Shown piece after piece: positions 11,501 to 23,500 of a stretch of DNA of 64,000 nucleotides. Position 1 is the first letter of the stretch. The number at the start of each line of letters is the position of its first letter. The position numbers and the translations under genes were made by a program. Below the pieces are notes generated by a model. That model ran no database searches. It worked only from the letters and a program-made list of their open reading frames with translations, and had not been told where the DNA came from. The stretch spans positions 16,996,222 to 17,060,221 of the forward strand of contig OZ037766.1 in the NCBI GenBank assembly GCA_964035545.1, written 5' to 3'. This DNA is from Bugula neritina (Eukaryota > Bryozoa > Gymnolaemata > Cheilostomatida > Bugulidae).

Positions 11501-14500
11501 ACTAGCAGCTACTGGATTAGGGTATCGGGAAAGTAAATTTGTCCTATTATCTTTGCTTCTGCGCCACTCAACCAAAAATCATATCCTGAAAGCTTTAAAG
11601 CCTACCTTTGAATACGCTCTGCTGTCATAATCGGAAGCTCCATCTGTGAGACAAATATTCTACTTAGAGCCTGATTGTCCGTCACTAGAGTAAACTTCCG
11701 CCCATATAAAAAATGCCTGAATTTTTTTAACCCCAAAACAACAGTCAAACCTTCTCGCTCTATTTGTGGATACCAAACCTGCAGAGATGTTAATTTTCGA
11801 GATGCAAACTGTATGGGGTGTTCTACATCATCAATAACATGTAAAAAAACTACTGCTATGCCTACTCTTGAGGCATCACAAGTTAGTTTCACAGGCAAGT
11901 TTGGGTTAAAGTGAACTAGCAGCTTACTTTCTCTCAATAAGTTTATAGATTTTTAGAAAGCATTCTGGGCTGTCTTATCCCAAAAAAATTTAGCATTGGC
12001 CTTAAGCAAAGCATTCAAAGGGGCAACAGTCGCAGCAAGGTTGGGCAAGTAACGCCTGTAAAAATTCAGTAGGCCCACATAAGATCTCACTTTCGATTTA
12101 TCCTTAGGTGCAGGGATGTAGTGGCAAAAATATTCTAGGTTATACTCTCAGGCCGGGGGTCCAGGGGCTGCCCAGGACCCCGCGGCAAGGTGAGGGGCAG
12201 CGTCCCGGCCGCCGAAGCCCTCAGAGCGCTTCTGATGCAAATTTATGCAATTTAAAGCCATTGTAAATTATAATTTTTCTGAAAAAAATTTGTGTTGAAA
12301 TGTGCACCTCACTATTATTTTTATACCATACCAGCTACATAACGACTGGGCATTGCTGCAAACTATATATATATATATATATATATATTTAGTATTGTCC
12401 CATACCTGTTGACTGTAATTTTAAATGTAGTCTTACTCAACTGCAGTTAGGTTTCTTCTGACATGCACTAAGTCCAACCTGTACAGAAAAATTGCTGAAT
12501 ATCTCAAAAAGATTGAAGCATAGAGGCAGGTAACAAGTGCTCTCCAAATGCAACCTGATTATTTTATTAATAACTAATACACTGACGAGCACAGAAAAAA
12601 AATAATAGATCAAAACAGGGACAGATGGCGAATAAGAAAATGTGTGTTGGTTATTTATAAAGAGCAATTTGAACTGATAACTCATTGGCAAGTAGAAATT
12701 GGTTGAAAACTTATTTGGAGTTTATTAGAGTATTAGTTCAATTCATAAGGAGATACCACCACACCTCCTTACACACAATAAAGCACACCCAAAAATAGTA
12801 TCTTGACTTGGTTTTAAAATAAAACCCCTGAGCTTCCACTAGACACACCAAGGAAATATACCCCAAAAAAACAAATTTGACAGGTTTAACATGTGCTAAC
12901 CTAGAAAATGATTAAATGTAGAGCCAGACGTTAGTTAGTACAATCAAACATAAAGAATTACTTATGGTGCTATACAGTTTGCAAAACCTCATTGCATTGA
13001 TAAATAACATGCAATAACGCTAAGTTTTTGACCAAAATGTGGACATAGTACCTGTAGACCTCAGTGATAAATTTTCATTAACCTCTCCTACACAACTGGT
13101 ACTGTTTCCTGAAGACATTTTGATTTCATTTCTGGATTTAATGTTGGTTTTTTCCAAATTCCATTGCTTATTGAGAAAATACAAGTCCACACAAGATAGA
13201 TAAAGGCAACCTTTTAGCTGTCACTGCCTTGCTGAGGCCACATCATTTATATATGATAAGAATTCAGTCCTGTCAAATGAAACCTCACTTAATTGTGCTA
13301 GAATTAAAATTTAAAAAACCATGTTGTAGATCTTCCGGTTCCTCAGAGCACTCGCTTTTTCGAGTTTTCAATATTTTTTTGCAAAGTTGTAGACAAAAAG
13401 CTACAAATGTTTGGCCAATTTGACCTGAAAAGTTTATTTTTCAATCCCTGCCAAATATCTCCGCAGGAAAGCATAGCATTCGACTAGGAAACCGAGAAAT
13501 TTATGCATAGCAAATTTTTGATCTTTTCAATAGCCTTTATTGATTTTCTACAAATTAGTGATTTATACACTGAAAATGAAAGTTTTTTTCCTTAGTGATC
13601 ACCAATGCACAGCACTTCACGCTTCAGTGAACATGTAGAGATGAGAAGATGTAATAGTGTAATCTCAGGCTAAACAGTCACAAGTAGGCAACACGCATAA
13701 CCACATAGCATTAACATAACAAGAACTTAAACTAGATTGTGAGCGAAATCTATGATATTTTTAGTGAGGGTGCCCTAACTATCCTGTGCACTAATCATTT
13801 TTCAAAAAATATGCCCATTTGGGCATAGGGCCTAGTACAGTCTATTTTCTTCTAGACCATGCGACGTATGGGATCCTATGGGCACCACTCCATCTCTGCT
13901 TAGGTGCCTCAGTTTCAAGGATGTTATCTAACTTAGCAGGAATTGGCTTAATGCCCTCACCATCAATTATGTGACCAAAATATTTCACTTCTGGCTTCAG
14001 AGAAGAACATTTTGAGCGCTTTAATTTCAAACCATGTTCTTTTATACGTTTGAAAATCAACTCTAGCTTATGGTTATGTTCCTCTACAGTTCGCCCTGCA
14101 AATAATATGTCATCATACTGATCATAGTATATATGAACACCCTTTATACCATTAAGCACATGTTCTATGGCATTTTGCCACAAGGATGAAGCAGTTTTGA
14201 TACCATACAGCAGTCTGTTATACTGATACAAGCCTCTATTGGTGACCAGTGTTAGCAACTCTTTGGATGACTCATGTATGACCATCTGATTATATGCTTA
14301 GGCAAAATCTAAGTTTGAGAAATAGTTGTTTCCTGCTAAATCACACAGAATATTTTCTATGTTTATTTGAGGTGGTGCTACTTCCTTAAGAAAAGGGTCT
14401 GACAGAGCCATCAGGTTTGGGAATAAAGAGTAAGCTAGTGGACCAGCTACTGTGTTCAACAGGTGTCAAAATTCCTTCATTAATTAGCCTACCAAGCTCC

Positions 14501-17500
14501 TTGTCTACTACAGAATGAAGTGCAATAGGCACTCTGTAAGGTTTAGCGCATTTGGGGGTAGCACCATCAGCCAACTTAGCTTAACTGGTCGACCTTTTAG
14601 CAAACCTTGACCTTTAAAGATATCAGAGTACATTGCTAGCAATTGTTCTATGCCATTTACCAATGAACTTACCACACTCTTTATGGCTTGCCAATTAATT
14701 TGCAACTTTCCCAGCCAGTCTCTTCCCAGCAGAGCAAACTTTGATGCACCGAGAACATGAAGCTACATCCGTTTAGTCTGGCCAAAATATTTGACATTTA
14801 TTTCCATTCTACCTTTGCAATTCACCACATCTCTAGTGAAGCTACAAAATTTTACATCAGAAGGTGAAAGTTTTACATTGCTAAAATGTTTCTGATACAT
14901 AGAATAGAGAACTATTGAGACTGAAGCACCAGTGTCGATTTCCATGTTGACATTAGCATCGTTAATTTGCAAAGTAACAAATATGGATTAGATAAATTAT
15001 ATTTTTCTGCCAGAAGAGTGCTAGCTATTTGAACATTAGCCATGTCTGATGATGAATCACTTTCATCTGAATGTACATAATCTTCAGAATGATATTGTTG
15101 AGCAATATTTGTTTGAACTCTCTCTACACTACACATGGGCTTAATGTGTCCTCTTTTCTCACATGAGTGGCAATTGGCATTTTTAAATCTGCATCTATCT
15201 GGATGATAATCTCTACCACATCTCCAACATTTTGTGTTATGGTTACTGTTAAAATACTCAGCTGTGGGTAATGGCGGTCCCAGGCGTGGAGCTGTGTGAC
15301 TGTTGGAGGCCTGGGACCTTGAAGCATGAGGACCGCTCTTGGTGGGTAATCTTTCCGAATAAACTGCATTCACAGGTTCTGATGGCAGTGCATGTTTACC
15401 AATGACACTTGACTGATAATCGTCCATTTGCTTTGCTAAAGTCACAGCATTATCCCATGTCAGAGTTGTGTTTTCTCTTATCAATGCTTGTCTGATTGTG
15501 TCAGACCTGACACCAGCCACAAGCCTGTTCCGTAGCTTTTGTTTTAACTGCTCAGTGGGTCCGAAGTTGCAGGGAATAGACAGTGCTTTGAGGGCCAGTA
15601 TAAAGTCAGACACTGGCTCAGTAGGTGATTGTGTTCTGGTATCAAATACATAAGCTTCTGCTACCTCATTCTTAGCTCTAAAATGATGGTCAAAAAGCTT
15701 CATCAAGCCAGTATAATTCATTTTGTTGATTGATGTAGGAGCTTATAAGTTTACTAATAGGCTCACATCATCACTCCCAAGCATAGCAATAAAAACTGTT
15801 TTCCGCTTTTCACTTTCTGTTTTATCATTCACTATTAGCCATGACGTAAATCTGGTCTTATAAGTAGACCAATCTTCTGTGTCTTTCTTGAATTCGCTAA
15901 TGTTGCCTGCGGGCATAGTTAGGGAAAAGTATTGAGTTCAAAATAATAAAAATAAAGACCATCAATCATCGGGTGACTAGTCAATATTCCGAAGGCCCAT
16001 TGCTCCGAAGGTCCATTATTCCGAAGGTGCATTGGTCAGAAGGTGCATTGTTCCGAAGGTGCATTGTTCCGAAGGTGCATTAGTCTGAAAATTAGTAGAT
16101 ATAGTAATATATCACTGAGAATATCATAAATTTCACTCACAATCTTGCTATACTATTGCTAGCCGTGGGTGGCTTGCATGTGGCCTACTTGTAACTTTTT
16201 TAGCCTGAGGTTACGCTATGATGCTGCCTCAATTAAAGGCTGCATCATCTATCAACATTCCATTGTGGCTGCTCCATTAACTAAGTACACAGCAAGCTAT
16301 TCACTAGCCTGTCAGCTAGCAAGCCTGTAATTAGTAATCTATGCATTAGTATCTCTTCATCTCCAAGTGTTCACTGAAGTATGAAGTGTTGTGCAAGAGT
16401 GATATAATGAGTGTTTTTATTTCACAGTTTATATAAAAATGACAGCTATAAGCAATGAACTCAAAATATCCAGTTCAATGGCTATAGTGAATGCAATTCT
16501 ATTCTAGTTACAGTCAGTCAGCTTATATAGGCCCTTCATATGTTGACTATTAACTGAAAAACTAAAGTAAAAAACATTTAAGCCAAACAGACATTTTGGG
16601 TCTACTGTACTGTATTTATGATAAGCTTGGTAAAAGTTTACCTCATATTTTATAAAAAAATAGTTTGCATTTGAAGTTGGAGTCAAAAAATTATTAGTAT
16701 TGAATGAAATAGTAAATTTCTGGCTTGGCAGTTAATTGTTTGATATCACATATTTAATCTCTAAAATTATCTGTAAGCTGCTAAACTGCATTATTTTATG
16801 CTATTATTCTTAATATCAGTAAATGCAAGCATTGGAGACAAAAAATAATAAACATCTTGCACGCTACTCTAAAATTAAATAACCAAAGCTGCACACCAAA
16901 CCAAGCAACCCCACAAGATATGTAGACGAGGGCAACATTATTAATATATAAGAGTTCAGGTCTGCCAAATAAAACCTCACCTAAACTAAAATTTGAAACC
17001 CATGTTGTAGATTTTCCTGTTGCTCAGAGCAACTATTTTGAAATGTTCAATAAATAATTTTAATTCTAACAATAATTCTACTAATTTTCAGACTAATGCA
17101 CCTTCGGAATACTACTCCGTCCCCCAATCGTCGCCAGCTTGTTATATTAACTGAGGTATATTTCCAACTGACTTTAACCACGCTGGTATGCGCACGCATT
17201 ACAATTAACAAAGACTGGATATATAATATTGAATAAACGGGCGGAGCCAAAATATAACAGCACACATCTTAGCAGTTTCAGAATTTTTTTGAAAAATAAT
17301 TTTCTTGATAAATTTAAACAAAAGACTTCAAAGCATTTATGTGGATCTGGTGTTATTAAGCAATGCTGAAAATTGCAGCTGTCATAAATCCAAGTAATCA
17401 TTTGTTTTTATGGCTGTCACCACTCTGTTTAGAGCCGTAACCTTTTAAATTTTAGAATAATAACATGCTCATCTATGCAATACAGTCCTGGTTATTAATT

Positions 17501-20500
17501 AGCTACAATAGCCAGCTCGGTCGTACTAAAATCTAAATGATCTAAAACATAGATTGGAACACTTGCCTGTAGTTTATGAACGCACTGGCTCATCTGTGTT
17601 AACATGTCTACATACTTACAAACCTATATTACAAAACTAGGCTACCCTACTATAATCTAATATTTCTGGTAAAAATATTAGATAGTGGGGTAGCCTAGTT
17701 ATTTTTGTAATATAGGTCTGTAAGTATGTGAACATGTTAATACAGATGAGCCAGTTGTTATATTTTTCAGTATTGTGGGTTTCAGTGTGTAATCAAGTTA
17801 TTGCATTGCATGTAGTTTAAATCAATCTCGCAATTGTAGTTTCAGATAATAAGAATATATTTATACAAATAAGCACACAATAAAAACTCTACATCTACTC
17901 AGATACGTTACAACAACTCAGCACAGTGTCTCTAGTTTGCCTGCCTGCTAACAACTGCTCTACTACGCAAGAAGTCACAGTTCTAATAATAACTGACGAT
18001 TCCTATTGGAGGATTTGTTATCTCGGGTCATCTTCTATACACCCAATGACCCCGCATTACAGTCAGAAGAAAAGTAATGTTTTCCCCTTTTTAATTTTGA
18101 TATTAATTCATCGAGCCACGACACCGCCCCCACCAGCAGAAAGCCCACTTCCTGATAAAAATACCCATACAATAATACAAGACTAATGATAAAAAACAGA
18201 TACATAATATAAGACATACATACATCACGATACAAGAATACACTATTATAAGAACACAAGGTACACACACGTGACCAGATATAGAGAAAGAAGTAGGCTA
18301 GCTACGACGGCAACCAGCAAAAGAAGACAACAGGCATTTACAAAATCACAATGTCGTACACCGAGAGTTCCCAAGAAGGACAGGATTCACAGATAAGTCC
18401 GTGTTTATGAGGGTTATTGTCACTGCTTAGAGAAAGGATGCTTAGCTTGGCGGGCACACAGTCTCTGTTTTATTCGCCCTACAGAGTCTTTGAGCTGATA
18501 CAGCCCAGCGGTTGTATTTAATAAATCTGGGACCAACTGTGTAAAATCAGCCTGTAATCGGAAGAGTCGCTCCTCTACTGTGGCCAGGCGGGTCGGTCAT
18601 TCCGGGGGGAGGGGGGTGGGGGGAGTCATGGCTCTCTGGCGGGGTGATTTTGCCCCTTCCTCTACCTCCGCTAGAATCGGTTCTTCGGGAACGGGTATAA
18701 TTTCAGGCTTATCAGCTACTATGGAGGACTGCTGCCGAGCATACTTCAGTACGTGTTGAAATCTCGAGGTCAGGACGACTAGCACCAAAGCCTTCTTCAC
18801 CAGTGGCCGGATGAGTGTTAGGAATTCCGGATACATATCGACATCCACGACATAGTTTTCCCCGGGATAACATCCAGCAGCTCTATGCACAATGATTGGG
18901 TATGGGTAGAGATCGTCATGCCCGCATGGGCAGAAAGTCAATAAGAAGTGTGCATCTACATGCAGTCTTAGAGAACGGTGAGATGGCGGTCCTCGTTACA
19001 TGTTTGGCACCGGGTACTCTCCTTCGGTCTCCACGCGGCCTCTATCTTCTTTTAGGTTGCTGGCGGTTGGTCCCGTAACCTGGTGGTAGCAGGTCAAGTG
19101 TAACCTGAAAGAGTTCAACAGTGTTAGTAAGATATACTGAAGTGTGGCCGGCATTAGACAGCTTGACAGCTTCTTATTCAGTTAGGCACTCGTGAGAGTT
19201 ATGCTAGCAAATATTTGGAGGGGAACACACACTGCAATGGGAGATCTATAAAATCTCTAAGTCAATCTATGTCCCTACCACTATCCCCAGCTCAATTGAC
19301 TCAGTCGAGTCGGAGCCGAGTGATGCAATCTAGTTTCCATACCAAAAAAGAACATAGTTAACTCACCCCTCAATCCGGTATTGTAAGACATGCTGAATTT
19401 AGAATGGTTTTTACTAGTGACTAGTGGCACTCCTGCTCTTAACTGCACCAGCGTAAGAAAAAATCGAGCAACGTGGTTTGGGTGCGTGACTATGACTCCG
19501 CACACCCGGCGAATGAATTCTATTTGTAGTTCCGCTGATGTAAAGGTTGATATTTTCGTAGGGCTCACAACTCCCACAATTGCCCGATGGTTTTCCCATA
19601 CTGTTTCTTGCTAGACTTTCATCTGTGCCGCTTTGAATGCAGTCACATACGAAGTCTTTCAAATACGCCGGGGGGTTATCTAGTATGTTGTCCTCGTTCC
19701 AGAGGGAGTGGTGCACTCATCGGTGAACTATCAAGTTCCACTGGCGGCGTTTCCGGTCTCCTAGTAACCGTTTCCTCTCCGCTTTCTCCGGATGGAGCCC
19801 CTCCCTCCGTGGGAGTTTGCACTTCCGGATCCCGCTCGGGTTCCGGAAGTGATGGCGTCAAACCTGGGGCTGGAGATGGCGGACGCACTTCTGCTGGCGG
19901 AAGCGGTCGCTCGTCTCTTGCCAAATCTTCCTCCCGCGGAATGACCATCTCATATTCGGGTCCATGCCGCCGCCACCTATGCGTCGTTGTCTGCTTTCTT
20001 GGCTCCAACAATGGGGGAGCTTCTCTCACCGCGTCGGGGCTAGCCCAATACGGCTTCAAGCAAACCTCATTCTGGATAAACACCTGTTCTGAGCGCTTGA
20101 TCATGTAGGTATGGTTGGGCATAGCCTCGACTACCACGTAGGGTCCCACGAACTTAGGCTGTAATTTAGCCGCCTGTCCACGACGACTACGGTAATTAAC
20201 CATCCACACCCAATCTCCTGTTTGATAGAGGGGTGGTTCTTTGGATTCATCAAAACGAGGTAGAGAGTAGGCGTCCTGTATGGTCACGCTATTGGGCTTG
20301 CGGTAATCCACACAGAACCACTAACTTCCGTCTTTCTGCATTTTCCCGCTCCATGCGCTATGGGCTGGTTCTATGAGGCCGCGGTCCAGAAGATCCCGGA
20401 CTTGTCGGCTGACCTCTTTCTCCTTCTCCGGCTCCAACCTGCGCCTGGGTTGCCGTATAGGGACTGTCCCTGCAGCCAGTGGTACCTTGTGTCTGGCAAC

Positions 20501-23500
20501 TCGTGTCAGTCCCACGTCATCGTCTACGCTGCTGAACACATCACCGTATTCGCGTAGCAACTTCGCCATAGCCTGGCGTTCCTCGTTGCTCGCACAGCCA
20601 TCACAGGCTGTCTCATACAACTCCTTGATGTGTAGCGGGACGATCCCCGCCCTTTTGGCGGGCGCTGTGAGGGACCCTTCGTTGTATCTCCCAACGATGA
20701 TCCCACGTCCTCTTCCTGGACGGAGTGGAAACGGACCCAGCATGGACCCTGCCGGTAGCTTTACCGACTCCGCAAAGGGATTGAGGCACTGCACTAAGAT
20801 CTCTTCTTGCGCAGTCAGTTGGTTTAAACTGCTGGCAAGTTGGATTCTATCGTGCGCACCTTTCACTGCTCCCAATCCGGAGATCTGGCTATTGTTCACT
20901 ATGCAGTGAATAGTAGCTCGGGAGCGGCTCGGTATTGTACAGTTCCGTACTACCTGCATGCCTCCCCCTAGAGGACGGCTGAACTTGTCAACACGGATTA
21001 CATCGAAGAAAAACGACACGTTCCTATGCAATTCGTACAAAGTTATCTTCTCTTTGACGGCTGAACTAAAATGATAATTAATATGGTCAACTTTGAGTCG
21101 GTGTTCATGCACAATGACAATTTTTTTTAATTCTTCTGTCTCCATTTTTAATAGATTAAATTAATTAAATTTCCAAAATTTGAGTCAGCTTATTTGAAAT
21201 TAAAAAAAACATAAACCAATCAAAGCATAAAGTATTTTGTGATCGATAAATTAAAGCTTAAGAGTAATTTAAATTTTCAAAATGAAAACAGCCGTCAACT
21301 GATTTTTAGCTTGGGAATCCTTTGGCTTACGGAAAATTTTTATAAATTTAAGATGATTAGTAATTATTTTAAATAATAGCAGCCAAGATAAATATAATAA
21401 TTTAAATTGTTATGAGCCGAAGTACACGTTAGCGTAGATTGTAGCTTGTAATTATTGTTTACATCGAGTAACTATGTCACTAGCCTCCACATATGCTGAT
21501 TTCTGCCTCCGGCACAAAAGGTTTCGTTTGATTTAACCGAAAGAATCATTTCCATTATCCGCATAACTAATGCGAAGGAAATTTTTAATCAAAGTAGTCG
21601 TTCGATTGAATTTCCGGCTGCGGTTTTGCTTTGATGCAGCTAGTTCGATAGGGCGGATGAAAAAATCCATACGCATATTATGATAATGGAAACGTAGTGA
21701 TTCTAAAAGTTGAAAGGTTAATAGCTCTATAAAGAGTGGTTACAGCCAGCAAAACAGATGATTAATATGGGATTCATATGACAGCTGCCAGCTTTAACAT
21801 TGCTAATAACCAGAACGACAAAAACGCTTTGAAACTCTTTTTTTCTAATTTACCAAGATAACGATTTTCTAAAATTTTCTGAAGCTGCTAATATGTGTCC
21901 TTGTGCCAAAATATTTATTTCGGAAAATAAAATGAAACTCATGCTAGCAATAGTTTTCACACAAACCTCAAATTTCTACTGATTTTATGTGCTTTCTTTC
22001 CATCACAGAAACTCCCCATGTCCTGGGTGGGAGGGGACAACTTCAACTTATAAATACCCCTAGGGCCTAGAGGGACATGAGAAAAGGGTCTATACTACGT
22101 GAGATAATATGCCAAGTGTAAAATATACTATGTGACACAATATACTGTGTAACACAATGTACTATGTGACATAATATACTATGTGACATTATATTACTGT
22201 GTGACATAATGCTGTGTGTTTATACTTCATCAATGGCTTTTGTTTTGATCACTACTCTGATGCTCTAATTATGTCACTATAGTAACATATTATCTTATAA
22301 CTTGAGCTTTTTTAATTTATTATACATAAGTATAAGCTGTAGTTTTTAAGAAAGCAGCTGTTTACTTGAATCACTTCATTGCAGCTCTAATTGAAGTGAA
22401 GGTCTTGCCAAACCAGCCAGCTAAAGAGATGTACAAACTCATGGTGACACATTTGAAGAAGCGATACTATGATGTCACCGTTACTAAGTTTCAGCAGTCC
22501 TATGATCATAAGATGAGTTTACTCAGATTTGATCTTCCAGCAAAGGGTTCGTCACCTGTGTTGATGTTTTGCTGACAATTATTTGTGTAAAGAACGCTAG
22601 AAAATTCAACCAATGCTGTTTGACTCACTTAGTATTAAATAAAAAATAAGCAGATATTAGTAGATATTAAGTAATTATCAATGATATTTGATTTGGTTGT
22701 TATTGAATGATTGACATATAAGTTGCGGCAACAGACCTGAAAGCTTAACACAATTGATAGTGGAGGTTATGCACCTTTACTGGAACTCAAGTATTTGCTC
22801 TCCTTGCAGAGTTAACATTTTTTTGTTTAGAAGCCAAAGACTTGTTGAGTGAAGATCAGTGGCTGTTTTCAAAGGACCCAAACTCAAAGCTTAGCCTCAA
22901 ATCCCGGCATTCAGGTACAAGATTTTGCTTACATATGCTGTTATTTATGTTGAATTATTTCTATCAAGCCTAGAGAAGTGTACTGATTTAAAAAAAGCAA
23001 TTCTGGTGCTGTAGGGAAACGAATTAGAGTGGTGGTAAAAGACAAGAAGATCATGTTCCTAAGCAAAGAGATGCTAACAGATTACTTTAAACATCGTGGA
23101 CTGATTTCTTCAAATGATGGAATTCCTTCTTTTGTTAAACATAAAGCTATTCTTGTGTTGGAGACCTGCTCTGGTTTGTATTTTGTGTGTTGACTCAGTT
23201 CTTGATTTCTTTAAATTTGAACTTGATCAGTTTAATTATTAGTTTGACAACTGAAAAAAATGCAATTGATACTAAATATTATGTGTGTACATATACATGT
23301 GTGTGTTGTTTAGATAAGTTATGATTGAAACTGTTGAAGTTAAATTCAACTACCGGTTCATCAAACATTTTTTTAATTTGTAAAAATAACCTTTTCTTAA
23401 TTCACAGTTTTTCACTATTTAAAATTCTCTTCTTTCAGCTGCACGACTGATGGTTTCCATAAAGACACACTTACTGAAGGATGGTGTAGTCGTGGTTGCA

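Larger units (their letters stand above)
9840..17259 (-). mobile_element. Gypsy-type LTR retrotransposon 1 (degenerate, nested)
   Basis: The 120-bp terminal repeats at 9840-9959 and 17140-17259 start TGTTATATT and end AATATAACA (last bases mutated in the left copy). Read on the minus strand: 5' LTR, a possible tRNA-Ser-like primer site (TGGCGACGATT, 17125-17135), gag, retropepsin, RT, RNase H, integrase, a basic tail, and a purine-rich AAAGGGAAAATC next to the 3' LTR. It resembles mag-like Ty3/Gypsy elements. It carries a hAT insertion in pol (12111-13898) and a MITE in the leader (about 15975-17128). Many stops and frameshifts show that it is dead. It lies antisense in intron 9 of the PARP-like gene. 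Confidence 0.9.
18124..21145 (-). mobile_element. Gypsy-type element 2, internally deleted and 5'-truncated
   Basis: This block is clearly more GC-rich than its surroundings. It contains pol (19640-21145, see separate entry), a 3' region with another reading frame (18597-18941) and the polypurine tract and LTR at the left. The gag and 5' LTR are absent; sequence right of about 21150 is plain AT-rich DNA. It is antisense within intron 9. Confidence 0.8.

Noticed and set aside
15985-16090. CRISPR-like direct repeats (TTCCGAAGG units)
   Set aside because: The units are about 17 bp with no unique spacers and occur as inverted ends of a eukaryotic element.
19587-20909. Plus-strand frames of 170-180 codons (19587-20108, 20373-20909)
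   Set aside because: They lie opposite Gypsy-2 pol in GC-rich DNA where stops are rare; the minus strand has clear retroelement motifs.
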